NCBI GenBank assembly: GCA_914767715.1
Contig: OU612065.1
Coordinates: forward strand, 14,138,001-14,202,000
Direction of reading: 5' to 3'
Length of the DNA stretch: 64,000 nucleotides
DNA from: Membranipora membranacea
Taxonomy: Eukaryota; Bryozoa; Gymnolaemata; Cheilostomatida; Membraniporidae
A model generated the notes under the pieces. That model did no database searches, was not told the DNA's origin, and saw only the letters and a program-made list of their open reading frames with translations. Shown here in pieces: positions 37,601-50,600 of the stretch. Position 1 is the first letter of the stretch; every line of letters starts with the position of its first letter. A program made the position numbers and the translations under genes.

Positions 37601-40600
37601 TCATAGTTGTAACTTGATGTGATCATAACTTACCTTGTCATTGTTGTCCTGTCCATCTGCATCTTCATCAGGATCTAAAAATTCTTGCATTGTATCTGAT
37701 TCTCCGATTACCCGCACCGCCGAAACTGTAACACATATTATTTCCTTAATTAAAGCATATGGATTGGGTTAGGTTCCAAAATATGTATGTGGATCTTATC
37801 ATTTTCATTACAATAATTATCTGCTGTGGTGCTCTGTTGTTACGATACAATAAAACATTTATAAAGTATATAAAATATGCTAAAATGTTCTGATTTGTCT
37901 ATGAATCAAAACTTTATCAGTTTGGTCCAGTGTGTGGGTAGAATATGTGGACCTGGGGAGTATCAAGCTGAAACTGGTTTTTAGTCTTAAGGTCAGAGAT
38001 GTCTTGTGGGCCAGTCTTTCATTACTTAGTTTATAGACAAAGCGAATCTGATGATTGAGTTCTCTAATATCAAGAGATGTTTATATATCACTGCAGGTTA
38101 TTTTTTAAAGAGAAATTAATAACATGATCAGAGAAGAGTGACATCAGTAAGTTATATGATTGATTCTAACTGGATTAATTACTCTCACTATTCTATCAAC
38201 TATATATTGAACATTAATTACTAGATGTGACAGATTTCTTGTGGGTGACACACAGGTACCCAGCAGTAATTAATCAGTGGATAAAAACATATATTGTGAA
38301 AAGATTGAGAAGATTACAGTGACGATGTCTGACCTTTTTCTAAGTAGGTTTCTAATCCCCTCCTTCTGTTGTCAAGCTGCTGCTCTGATAACTGAAAGGG
38401 CCATTTTCCTGGTAGCTTTGGGAATGAATAGTCTATAAATTGCCTCTTCAGCGCATTATGAAGGTCAACAAATTGGCTGTATCTCTTGGCGCAGTTTAAT
38501 TTTCCTGACATGAAAATGTTGAAAACCTGTAAAAGAACATAGTCAATCAATAAAATTACTGTTAGTAGTTGATTACCATGTACCAGACATAATGTATTCC
38601 TAGTTATCAGATTATGGAATATTGCAAACAATATGCTGCTTTCTGTGATTTTTCAGCATATAGGAAGCAAATGAATGTGAAATACTCAGAGACTCACCAC
38701 ATATTTTTCTGTGCCCGTATCTATGGACTGATAGTCTGGGATAGAGAGAGGGAGTGTCCTCCTTTCTGTGTAGTCGTATACATATTCTGATGAATCATCA
38801 CTGTGGTAAGAGGATTGTAGTGGAGGAGGGGTAGGGTCAGGGGGCACAGCTATCACTGTAATGTTTCATAAAAATATATGCAATAGTATTTTATAGTTAC
38901 TTTCTTTTTGCGTTTTTGCTGTGATGTTAGACACATACGTAGTTTGAGTGACCTGTATGAGTAATAGCATTCTTGATGGTGACAATTCAAATTGTGAAAT
39001 TGACAAAAAGTGGCATGTGTTTGATTTCAATTACATGCTCATCCACTTTTGAACCATAGGTACTTGAGTTAAAATAGTTTGTAATATCATCAGCGATGCC
39101 AAGAAAGTAGATTACAATGCAATTGCTGCAGAGCCCACCCCTCAAATTATGTAATACTCATTAAATTAAATTATATGTGTTTACAGTATTTCCATAATCA
39201 ATATTTTACACACTTCAGCAGACCAACATAGCTGACTGCCGACCTGTCAACATACTTGACATGGCTGCTGTAGATAGCTAGCCTGTACCTCCCACTTCTG
39301 TACTAATCAAACAACACAGGATAGTGGAGTAATGGCAATTGTATTTCTGCGCAAGGCACCTAGCACTGGTCTCTTACCTGTTAGAACAAGTTTGTCACCT
39401 CCTGACCTTATCAGATCAACAACCTGTTTATGTGTAGCACCCTCAACTGGCACTTTATTCCTACAAATAGAAATAAATTTAAATAATACTATTTAATATA
39501 GGGCGTAACTGAGCTGAAGAAGCTGGGCTTAACAATGTTTCATTTGCAGCAAAGATCATCCCTTACAAAATGATTTTCACAAAGTTACCAAAAATACTTA
39601 AATTACAGAGGGATTAGTTTATTAGGCCTGGGCCTTCAAATTATGTGAGTGGTAGAGGTCTTCACTTGATGTACCTTATCTACTGAGTAGAGTAATGCTT
39701 TTTACAATAAACAACCACAAAATAGAGCCCCATTTTCTCATAAGTTGGCACACAGTCTATAAATAGACAGATAGATAATCTAATAATATTCAATTAAGGA
39801 AATACTTTTACGATAAACAAGCAATCACTACATGGGCCTATCTAAGTATAAGGCAGAATATGGATTGCTAAGTAGGAATGGGCATGAGGTCTACTTTCAT
39901 TGCCTTGTTATCTGTGATATCAACTTCAGAGTCAAGTGTACCCTTACTTCAACACAATGGCAGCTCAGTTAGGATACTTGTATAATGTCTGAGGTCAATT
40001 TACAGGCAGATGTTTTGAAAAGATGTTGATCGGCTCACTTCATGTTTTGACTAGCGCTCATTAAAAAAATTCCCGCGCCTCACTCCGCACTCCTATGACA
40101 TCTCATGCAATCAATGCCAATAAGGTGGTTGTTCATTGAATACTATGCAGCTCTACAATCCTCCTACATATCTACATTTTGAAAGCTAGCAAGGTTGCAC
40201 AGGGTGGGCCTGCTGCAGTTTTGTGGCAGGCTCACAATGTATGTATGTATATTTTGTATTGGCATTGCAGTCACTTTTGTCTACCTCTACAGCCCAGTGA
40301 TCTGGTCAAATTATCATGATTTGGTAACTCAAATTTTACTATCCTACAGCCCTAAAAGCTGTTCAGGGATAGTTTAAAACAATTAGATTATATATCACTT
40401 ACACTGAGAGTATTCTATCACCCACAACCACTCCAGCTTGCTCAGCAGCACCACCCTCCAAAACAGCACTGACATGTTGTAGGGGAGCATATAGCTCTCC
40501 ATTAATACTTTTCAACTGCCCACCTTCTGTAACTTGACCACGGACATTGAACCCAAAGCCAGTCTCTATCTTATCAATCACAACCTCTCTAGGGTCGCTA

Positions 40601-40656
40601 GGAACACGGTTGGATCGTGTGGAACTTTCAGAATTCTCTTTCCAGTCATCTGCCAT
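34674..40656 (-). CDS. SNX27: SNX27, sorting nexin 27 (PDZ-PX-FERM)
   Basis: Minus-strand exons: 40656-40403, 39460-39378, 38855-38698, 38526-38334, 37725-37634, 37250-37046, 36622-36462, 36254-36150, 35728-35579, 35268-35140, and 34841 onward. The PDZ domain (about 26-113) has the GFGF carboxylate loop and the [15 protein letters not shown] hairpin that in mammals binds VPS26 of retromer. The PX domain (about 150-250) has [16 protein letters not shown] and [11 protein letters not shown], expected to bind PI3P. A FERM-like module follows ([35 protein letters not shown]). SNX27 recycles PDZ-ligand cargo from endosomes to the surface. I chose MADDWKE; another in-frame ATG lies 12 nt upstream. 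The C-terminus is unresolved: reading on gives a stop at 34674 (565 residues, human 541), but a gtaagt after codon 529 (34785) may splice to an exon further down, for example after the ttttttctttag acceptor near 34445. Confidence 0.92.
36018..36056. repeat. 39-bp palindrome (ccatagacttaat type)
   Basis: A near-continuous palindrome, ccatagacttaataatta followed by its complement, in a SNX27 intron. The flanks ggctccga (36010-36017) and ggcttcga (36055-36062) differ by one base and could be a target duplication. Confidence 0.6.
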
Positions 40657-40990
40657 GTTCTTGATCATGTGACCAATATTGGCCTATATGATATATAGGT
40701 CAAGCCAATACATGAAATAGTTTTCCATTGTTGCAGTACTGCTGAGCCACACATTGATCATGTGACAAGCAAGTTTAATTCAGTTTAGAGAGAGTTCGTT
40801 CAAAGATTTACATTTTCTTGGTGAGTAATCTTTGACTTGGAAGGGAGGAATAACAGAAACTGTTAGCTCTTTATTTTAAGATTCAGACCAAAACTACTCA
40901 TTGAAGGAGCTTTATCACCAGAGCACCTGTATATGGGAAAGGTGGGCCAGCCATACCTATTAAGTAAGTAACTAAAGTATGGTTAATCAT

Positions 40991-41025
40991 AGCCTGTGTT
41001 ACAACAAGCTTGTTAAGACAAGCTA
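40991..41025. repeat. 35-bp hairpin insertion with 10-bp direct repeats
   Basis: A short imperfect hairpin (agcctgtgtta to taagacaagcta, centred on acaagcttgt) flanked on both sides by identical ggttaatcat (40981-40990, 41026-41035). Its AGCCTGT end resembles the hairpins at 30966 and 31108. Confidence 0.75.
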
Positions 41026-41565
41026 GGTTAATCATTGATTGAACTTTGGTAAGGGCATGGTTATGAATATATGAGGATGTTAGCTGTTATTCATTGTTGT
41101 TGGCTCAAGGAGTTTAAGTGCCCCTGTAACTCATTGGTTGGCTCAAGCATTCTCCCTGGCTCAAGCCTCGATATATATATATATATATTTATGTCATGTT
41201 TGGTTAGTTGAAAAATAATTTGGTTATCATGCCATGCCTCCATGATGCCTTCCATTCTCCCTGATGCCACCCTCTACATTACTAGTTTTAATTAAGATTA
41301 GATTGACTTGTTTCCATTGTTAGCCAGCAATTAGCCATAACTGTGACCTTGTTGTGCAGTAGTGTGTAGTACAGTTTAACCTGTCAGATGAGAGCGTTAC
41401 TGTTGATATTTGGTGAGGTTATTTCAGTCATTTCCTTGTTATCACATCGCCCAAAACGATTTCTATTCAGGCTTTTCAGTTATGTTTGTCCCCAAATAGT
41501 TTACTCAGAAGATACAGTTCTCTCAAGATATCAGGAATAATTTGAGGAAGGGAAATTTTGTAGGT

Positions 41566-41781
41566 TCACTTCATCTCACAAGTTCGACTATCGATTTCAT
41601 AGACCTGCTGTGGTCGAGTCCCTCTGAGCTGATGTGCAAAGTTTGAAAGAATATCCAGCTGGTCGTGTTGGTAATAGCGCAAAGTTATCTGTGTGTGATT
41701 ACTCCTAAGCTGAACTAGCTCGTGAGCTCTTTGAACTGAGACGTTGGTCATGTTGTATTTGCTTACCTCACCAACGTCACC
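41566..41781 (-). other. Orphan exon-like frame resembling the end of a PDZ domain
   Basis: A 71-residue open frame begins right after a minus-strand ttttag acceptor (phase 0) and ends at TGA. The segment NVSVQRAHELVQLRSNHTQI then TLRYYQ follows the pattern of the last helix and strand of a PDZ domain (A..L.......I.L...). I see no matching first half of a PDZ domain upstream, where the SLC38A7-like gene lies on the other strand. It could be a relic, an exon of an overlapping gene, or chance; a gtaagc inside it may instead be a donor. Confidence 0.25.
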
Positions 41782-42022
41782 CTAAAATATTAGATGGCAA
41801 TGTTCATGCTAATTACTCACACCCAACAACTGTCACTACCTACATTTCTCACCATGATCCAGGCACAAATTTAGGCTCAAATCATGAGAGCTAGCCATCT
41901 AATTCCCAACTGCGCAGTTTACAACTGAGAGCTTACCTTTTCTTGGTGATCTCAAATTATATACCATTAATTTCTTTTCCAGGTGACCCTGAGATTTTTT
42001 AACCTGACGAGTTGGTGCCCGG

Positions 42023-45000
42023 ATGGCGCAAAATGATGAGAACACTCCATTGCTTATCGATAAAAAGTCATCAATTAATACAGATGAGGATGGTGCAGAT
42101 GTGACCATATTATCACCACGTAAGTAAAAATACCCCAAGGCCATATGACACATTACATCATTTCATCATGTTGGATTTTCATGCTCCAGAACAAAGTTGT
42201 CTGCTGTAACAGTTCTGACTATTCCCAAAGTTCTATCTCAAAGTAAGTTGAGACTAACAGAACAGCAACAAATTTCCTCTGAATTGTCACATGAATTGTT
42301 ATTAGAGGTTATCGATAATTTTTCTCTACTACTACTGTAGCTGTGGTGGATGAGGGCACTACAACTTGGTATGCATCAGTGTTTATAGTGATAAATGCTG
42401 CTCTGGGTGCGGGACTGTTGGAGTTTCCGTATGCTTTTAGTCAAAGTGGAGGTATCGCTGCAGCTCTTATAGTTCAGGGGGTAAGGAAATCACCTTTACC
42501 ATGAGTTTAAAAGCTTTTTTTAAGGTTTGATTGTAATTGTGGATTATCAATCGTGAGTATCAACATCAACAGCGAATGTGAGTGACCACAGATCCAGAAA
42601 AATGACATATTATTCTTTGCTGTGAACCATACTGCAACCCAAATAAAATTCATCTTTATTTTCTTTCAGATTCTTATAGCCTTCATAGTTGGATCACTTT
42701 TCTTACTTGCCTACTGCTCAGAGCTCAAGCAATCAGATACATTTCCTAGCACAATCAGAACCATTTGCGGTAAACCAACGGAGGTGGCCAGTGCAATTTG
42801 TATTATACTGTATACATATGGCACCTGCATCACATTTCTCATTGTTATTGATGACCAACTTAGCCAATGTAAGTATAACACACATAGTATATACACAGTT
42901 CAGCATCATCATTCTCTCAGCCCCATCCACCCCTCTCTGGTCTAAGCTAGACCTTTAAATTTGGAGTTGACTGTTCAACACCAATGAGAGGACAACTTGA
43001 TTAACAACAACAACAATTAATTAACTGACGTGGGTAGTTGTCAAGTTGTCCTCCCATTGATGTTGTATAGACAACTCTTCATCAGACATCACTATATTAT
43101 ATGTATGCATATTCAGGGACCTCCTTGGTGTATTGCATGGCCCAGAGAGTTAAGGATAGACCCATGGCTATGCAAATGCTTTGACATATTTAATGCTGTT
43201 ACCTCATTAATAATCTAGAAATTGACTGGTTGTTGTGTACTGTAAGACGCAGCACAAGCTTAATTGTTGAATAGCATTATTGTGCGGGTTTAATTTGTTA
43301 ATACTGTGTTTGCTTTCAGTTTTCTACTTTTTGACAAAGAATGTAAGATTTTGCGATGACTGGTACATGAACAAGAACTTTACACTCACCCTTTCATCGG
43401 TTGTGCTCATATTACCTTTGTGCTTCTCCAAAAGGATAGACTTCCTAAAATATGCCAGGTACTTCTTGCATTCACACTTCTTTCAACCAGACATATTTTG
43501 GCATACAACAATTCAGCAAATTAGATTGCCCTTTTTTTATTTTTTATGATGGCTTGACCACATTTTTAGATCTCTTTGAGAAGTTATCATTGATGTTATC
43601 AGTGGTAACAAAAACTGGGTCTGGTTCTTTGATTGATACAGAATCCTATTAAGTCTTTGATCCTGATGAGACTTCTTAAATGATCTTCTTTCTGAATATT
43701 TTCTGAGGATGGTTCATACAATTCTTGTTTCGATTGATAGCTCGTGTAAGCTAAGTCAGTGACCCATAGCAAGAAACCTAAATGGATTAGCATTCTTAGC
43801 ACATGGCTTGATTTTGACATATTAATAAACACCATTTATTCATAGATTTTTGGACGCGTGGCCATTGTACAAGGATCTGCAAAACTAATTATTGAAACTT
43901 TTATGCACCTGTCAGTCTCAGTTGGTTTTCTAACAATATGATTGCTCATAACCTTTTAAATGCTTGTAGTTTTGCAGGTGTAGCTGCAGTGCTGTATGTT
44001 ATCCTGCTCATTATTGCCCGATATATCGCTCCTGTGCAAGATAGAAGTAATGTGCCTATTACATACAGGTAACTAGCGGATTGAAATTCTTTGAGTTTTT
44101 GTCTATTGAAATAATCTCTAATTTATATCAATATTAGGCAGCTTGACACTACCTATCTGCAAGAGGACAATATATAGGATATATGAGTTTTTCTATTTAA
44201 TTCTAATCTTTCTACTTTTCTAGTCCATCTTCGTTTATGGAGGTGTTCTCTGTTATACCAACAGTCTGCTTCAGTTATCAAGTGAGTATTAAAATATCCC
44301 AACTGTGTTTTCGTTCTTTACTTCAAAGCAGTTTACTTACCCTCACCAGAGACTATAGATAATGAGACCTTCCACTTGCCATGATAACGTATATAACCGA
44401 TGCAAACACATTGAAAATTAGGCTCCGTCCCTTTCTGGTGGTAATCGCTTGGAGGTAAGTGCAATGAATTTACTATCATTCACACAGAACTTTCGATAAT
44501 ATCAACTGGGACATATGAAATCTAAGATGTCTTTTAAATAAAAAGTAGGCATCAAAGAAACAAAATACTTGGTGGATGAAAAACCTTTTTGAAATGTAAC
44601 CCCCATATATATAGACAACTGAATTTCAATTCAATGTGAAAATAGTTAAGTGTGGACAAGCACTGATGTTATCTTCTCCAGTTCTGGTGACTGAATTGAA
44701 TTCATCAGTCAGGCCAGCACAGAAATTTTCTATAGAATAGGTCTGAGAAAAATATCATCCTCAAAAAATTAAATTTTTTCCGGTTTATTCTAGCATATTG
44801 CTGTTTGTCGCCTGAAGATATGTGCTTCGAACTGCTCTGAATCAGGGATATCTCTGAACCCTCTAAAGTCTAAGTCATCTTATATCTGCCCAAACAACAT
44901 TTCAAAGCAAGTTTTAGAAAAAGCCCCAAACATCCCACGATAACTTTGAGGCAAAGATAGTCTACGCACTTTGCAGGATTTGCTTGGATTTTTCCTCTCA

Positions 45001-47276
45001 TTACATTAATCTTACTTCATATAGCCTAGGGTCCAATAATACACATTGTATGACCTTTTGTCAATGTCATGAATGACCACCCTTATTCAAAATGAAAGAA
45101 ATTCTGGCTGACACTTTCTTCACTACTTGGCAGTGAATATCTCTGCTCATGGGTATTTCCCAAACATGAGTCTACTTTTCCCAGAGTCTGACTGGAAAAT
45201 TCTCATACCTGGAGCAATATAGTAGGTGGCATGAATAGAAATCAATAGATATTGCAGTTTTAGTGCTCCCCTTGATTAACTTATAACACTCAAGAGCAGG
45301 CAACTCCAGCAAGATCCTGCATTGTTTTCAGACTTTCCCTCGCCGGGTGGCCGTCGGGCGAGGGGAAAAGGTCTGGGGGGCTCAGACTAAGGCAAAAAGG
45401 GAAGTCTTCTATCCCTCTATGCAAGTAATTTTTTTTAAGTTTGTCAGTAAGCTGAATAGAAGAAGAGTTTTAAAAGGATTTTAAAACAGCATGAATCTGC
45501 TGACGATGCGCTCTTCTCTGATGTCGCCATTCTCACTTCAGTTTTGAATGCGTTTGTAATTTTGTATGGTTGGTACCTGCCCCACGATTTTTTATATAAA
45601 TCTTAGCGCATACAATAGGAAGCGAAGATATCCAAACAAAAAGAACGCATCTACTTCTTGTTGACAGACCTTAAGGTGAAAAGAAATTTTTGAATTTATT
45701 TTGTTAGACTTAATGAACATTAGCTAAGAGTATCCCGTTGTCCTCACACATGATAAACTTTGTCTATGAAACTCATCACAGCAGCTAACCTATGTCAGGC
45801 CATCATTACATCGCAGTGGGCAACAATGATGGATTATACTGCCAACCCCCCTTACTTTCTCACAAATATGCAGGCCTGTATAATATTGATCTCTGGCTAA
45901 GAATGCAATATCAAGTTGATAGTGACTTTGTTGCTGTCTGATCTGGTTTTGTCATCAAGATTGTGGTTAATTGCCTCAAATAACTCAGGTGAAAAACCTA
46001 AAATTTTATTGAGAAAGCCATTGCTGTCCAAGGCAGCAACGCTTACTTTACATCCAGAAGTGGGCATGTCCGTTAAATAACGCTGATTGGCTATTCGCAT
46101 TTTATGCGCAAGTGGAAGGTCTCTATATCTATAGTCTCTGCCCTCACCACAATTAACCATACCTATTTATATTTTTTCTTTTTCAGTGCCATGTCAGCAT
46201 AGTGCCCATATATTCATGTATGAAAGGCAGGAATATGAAGAATTTTGGACGGACAGTTTTGTTAGCCATAGCCATCTGTTTGTTCGCTTACTCTGTGTCC
46301 GCTGTACTTGGGTATTACACATTTGGCAACAACATAAAGCAAGATATACTCAAGTCATATCAACCACCACCTACCGATGTCGTTGTGGGAGTGTTTATGA
46401 TTGCGGCTAAGACGTATACCACATACCCTATACTTTTATTCTGTGGAAGGTATGTCATCAAAGTCCTGACTAAATATTTACTGTTTATGGTAAAATTGGT
46501 TTTCAATGACAAGTATTAGGATGTTGAGATATTTCATTTCACCTATTACACAATTTAAATTAACTGAATGTGGTTCATTTTATTTCCAGGGTCGAGGTTG
46601 AGAAACTTTGGGGATATTCATGGAGGTTGACCGAGGAGCAGGCTAGTGTAAATGAATTTAAGCGTCGATGTGTTATAGCTGTTGTCTGGTTTACGACTTC
46701 TTTGCTGATAGCCCTCTATGTACCAAACATAGCTATAGTTATAGATGTACTAGGAGCTCTGGCAGCTCTTTTCATATTTTTCTTTCCAGGTAAGGCTTTA
46801 GTTTATGGTAGCTCCTGAGATAACGCAAAATTATTTTTAGAAAATGTTCCATTTTCCCATATGTTATTTGATACCTTTATGTACACCAGTCAGTGCATAA
46901 AAATAAATGATATCCCCAGAATAATGCTAGTGTATGCTACCTTTTTCACTGTGTAGAGACAGTGAGGTATTGATCCACACAGAAATATTAACTCACACTC
47001 TGTGCATTTGACATGGAACCTAAATCCCTGAATCGCTTATCATTTACAACCCAAATCTATTTTACAGGAATGTGCCTGATGAAGATTGCTTTCGATTATG
47101 TACCGAGCACAGCGATTCATAAGAGGAGGCTGTTTATGGCAGCCGCCACTATGTTTATGATTATAGGATCTTTTCTCTTTGGTCTAGTCATAGTACAATC
47201 TATCATGGATGATGTAAATAAGGGTGACCCATCAGCATCCTCAAATTCAACATCCATAAACTCATGTGTCAATTAA
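42023..47276 (+). CDS. SLC38A7: SLC38A7-like lysosomal amino-acid transporter (SNAT7 type)
   Basis: Nine exons: 42023-42119, 42341-42480, 42670-42868, 43320-43458, 43970-44068, 44224-44281, 46187-46449, 46590-46789, 47068-47276; all phases fit, giving 467 residues (human SLC38A7 462). TM1 carries the family signature NAALGAGLLEFPYAFSQSGG. Then come AYCSEL, YTYGTCITFLIVIDDQ, the DDWYMNKNFTLTLSS loop, PTVCFSYQCHVSIVPIYSCM, a TYPILLFCGR segment and PGMCLMKI. About 11 hydrophobic segments fit the amino-acid/auxin permease fold. SNAT7 exports glutamine and asparagine from lysosomes in mammals; the close match across the whole length favours SLC38A7 or its sister SLC38A8 over other members. The short cytosolic N-terminus (NTPLLID) has a dileucine-like signal. 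Intron 6 (1.9 kb) holds a mobile element. Confidence 0.92.
42976..43065. repeat. 90-bp hairpin in SLC38A7-like intron 3
   Basis: Arms of 25 nt (42976-43000 and 43041-43065; caacaccaatgagaggacaa) differ at two positions around a 40-nt loop rich in aac repeats. No flanking direct repeat is evident. Confidence 0.7.
44960..45387. mobile_element. Hairpin-ended element, copy 3 (full core)
   Basis: A 428-bp copy of the 5600-6033 core in opposite orientation, from GTCTACGCAC to GGGCTCAGAC. The ends GTCT and AGAC form a minimal inverted repeat and TA flanks each side (gaTA, TAagg). It lies in intron 6 of the SLC38A7-like gene. The GC-rich hairpin end is conserved in all three copies even where the interior has diverged. 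No open frame is seen. Confidence 0.8.
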
Positions 47277-47627
47277 TTTTCAATTTTTTTATTTGTATTT
47301 TTAGTGCCAAATGTAATATCTTAGCCATTTACTCATACTCAGTGACCATAACCATTTTTACGGAAGTTCTCCACAGTTTTAATGATATATTATGCCATTT
47401 TATCGGGTTTATTACGAACAGATTTGTTCCAAGTTTAATCAAATGTGGAGAGTAACCCTGTAACATGTGAGGCATTACGTGAACTGACAATGATGCTCAA
47501 ATTTATATTCAGTAGACGTGTATTATGAATCATAGCATAATAGAAAAAAGACTTGACTATAATCTGTCGTGATTGAGTATTGATTAAAAGAATAAATAGT
47601 ACACGAGTACAATAAGAATAAAAAAAA

Positions 47628-50600
47628 TCATTTACTTTTCTTTCCCCCTAGTTCTACCCCGAGTATAATACCAACTGCAGCTAATACTAAGAATAGGATG
47701 ATCACTAGAACACACAGCTTCTTCCTGTACGATTTCTACAACAAACAAAAGACAACAACTGATGTAGGTTCACTGATACATTTATGTCGGTGATTCAGTT
47801 GAATTAATTAATTACTCTTGAAAAAAATTAATATCTCAAATACACTTGCAGATGTGATGTGTGGCCTATATATTGCAATCCGAGCATACCAACTAGCACT
47901 ACAGTGTATACAACCCTTTCCTCAGACACTGAGAAGATAATAATATGTCATCTTACAAAACAATAGGTTCTACATGCTAAGAAACATGCCTGAATTTTGC
48001 CTAATGACAAGTCTCTATGGCCTGATCCACTACTCAAATAAACATAAATTTTTGAAAATCTTGATAGTGTATTTGTAATTTATATACACACACTTCACTG
48101 ATATTTCACCAGGTGATTACAGAAACTGAGAACTTTACTCAGAGTAATCTAACTTTTGAAATTGTGATCTACGCCCGTGAAGTGTGCCGACTTAACAATC
48201 GTGCTAAGTAATGTGGAAAGCAATTCAGGTATTGTACTGTATAAGTAGCACACTGTCAGACAACCAGCAAACCTGATGGCTGTTTCCCCCTGCCGTAGAG
48301 CCAATGCACTGATTTTCCACGCGTTTTATGCAGTTCAACATTAGATAAAATTTAACAGTGAGACTATCTGACGATAAGAATGGTTCACATGCACACAGCT
48401 TTCTATCAATTTGATGGAATAATGCAAAATTTTGAATGAGTTTTTGCATGTCATTCCACTCCTCCTTAAGAATCACACTTACCTGATACGATGCAGCTGC
48501 GTTCAACCGTTGATTGCCTGACTCTACATTATCTGCAGCAGTTATTATATTTGTTTCAATAGAATCTGCATTAAAAAAAAAAAATGAAAGTTGACTTTAC
48601 ATCCTCGAACATGAGTGTGATAGTTCAACAAAAATAGGCAAAAAGTCTTCTCATGGTACCAAATATTCAACCAAACAGGTCACATTATGTGCTTTTTTGG
48701 GTTCAATTTTTCAGTCATCAGTCAGTGAGTCAATGCATAAAGGACTATAAGCAGACTCAAGTGCCAGGAACAAGTTTGGTAGCGTAGCATATATGAACCA
48801 CTTTGATTTCCGTGAACGCATGATGAACTTTTTGAAAATTCTAGAAGTTAAATATACATATGAAATATCATCCGAGTCTAGGTGAAGTCTTTAAATGAAA
48901 GTGCTCTCGTTTACCTATAGTGTCTCCTTGTTCATAGACCATTGTGCCAAGCTCTTTGAAGATCTCATTTACATCTAATATATCGCTCTAAAATCAATAA
49001 ATCGATTTCTGTAAAACAACACAAATATTGGCTGACACTGAAATGTTTGGGCCTAGGATGCAACGTCGAGACTGTCCTGCCACCAAAGTCCTGAACTGTT
49101 CAGTCATATGCTACACAGGATGAAACCTTACTTTGCTCACTGATGATACTAAACATTTCAATGTACTAATTTATCTATATCATAGGTCATATTCATGATA
49201 TCATTGGATGTGGAGACTCATCTCTAATAAACCCTCATCAATAACATCATGTCCATGATAAAATGAGTCATCAAAGTGGATCAAGTTTGATCCAATTTCC
49301 CTAGGTTCAAAGTTGCTCGCTTCATTGGGAAACCAACAAACTCAGAATATAACTTTGTAGGGTAACAACTTCCTCCACAGAGACCAAATACTTTCACACA
49401 ATGTTGGACTGAATTCACCGAATATGATCCAATTCAAAGGCCAGCAAAAGTTTGAGTTTGTCTTGAATTACCTCCAGTTGTCTTATTCGCTCTTCCCTTT
49501 CTCTTGCAGTAGAAAGTTCATCCTCAACCATAAGTTGCTGCTGTTGAAGTTGCTCCCTCCTTCTATTCTGTTCAAGAAGGTTTGCCTCATCTGACCATGT
49601 GTCTGGTTCCTACACGAGCCGTTAATCAAGATGCATAAAATAATGATTAAGGTAGAGACACGGGGGTCAGCAAATATCAACTTTCTATACACCGTTGGAA
49701 AGCTGCGGAGCCACTGATCGCTAATAGCTCATCAAAAATGTGATTGGATGGCGTTGCGTCATTTTATCAAGGAAATGAGGCAAAAAAGTCTGTTTTAGCA
49801 AAGTGAGTTAATTTAATTGCTAGAATTTTCAAAACAGGTTTTATTTATTCTTAGAGATATAGTTCAACCAAATAATTTATGATGGGCCCAAACAGGCTTT
49901 TTACGTCATGTCATAATGTGTGTGATTTTTTTTAATTTGATGAAATATTGTGAACTGTAAGCATAAATTTGGGATAGATTAAATTGGTAATACCCAATTT
50001 TTTTGCTATTTTCCCCTGAATGGCAGAATTAATAACACACACTCCTATTTTCAGCAGTATGAAAAATTTATCAAGATCAGCACAGACCTTCAAAGGTAGA
50101 TCCATATAGCATCATTTTTCCATAACGCCAAACATGATGTCAAAAGGACCATTACTAAGGCCAAAAAAATTATTTTGAAAATTCTCACATACGAAGCATA
50201 GTACAAACAGGAAATTCCAACAGAAAATGGCACTGCGTGTCAGTTTTCCCCTAGTTGCGCACCACAGAATGTCAAAAACAGCCAATTTAAGGGGCTTTTT
50301 TAGATGTTTTTTTTGGCGTTTTCTGGGGTGCACAATTCGGGGAAAACTGATACCCGGTGCCATTTTCTGTTAGCATTTCTTGTTTGTACTATGCTTAATC
50401 AAAGCGGCTTCGTATGTGAGAACTTTCAAATATAATTTTTCATGCCTAAGTAATTGTCCTTTTGACAGCATGTTTGGCGTTATTGAAAAATCACGCCAAA
50501 TGTATCTACCTTTGACGGTCTGTGCTTATCTTGATAAATTTGTTATACAGCTGAAAATTGGAGTGTGCGTCATTAAAATAGTCCTCCGATGGAAAATAGC

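Larger units (their letters stand above)
40669..42022. promoter_or_regulatory. Head-to-head start region of SNX27 and SLC38A7-like
   Basis: The two start codons diverge across 1.35 kb, so both promoters must lie here. A minus-strand GAG/gtaagc donor at about 41767 could end a SNX27 5' exon. The interval also holds a 35-bp hairpin insertion (40991-41025) and an open minus-strand frame at 41566-41781. No core promoter motif is convincing. Confidence 0.4.

Noticed and set aside
41899-42153. 84-codon minus-strand frame
   Set aside because: Antisense shadow of SLC38A7-like exon 1.
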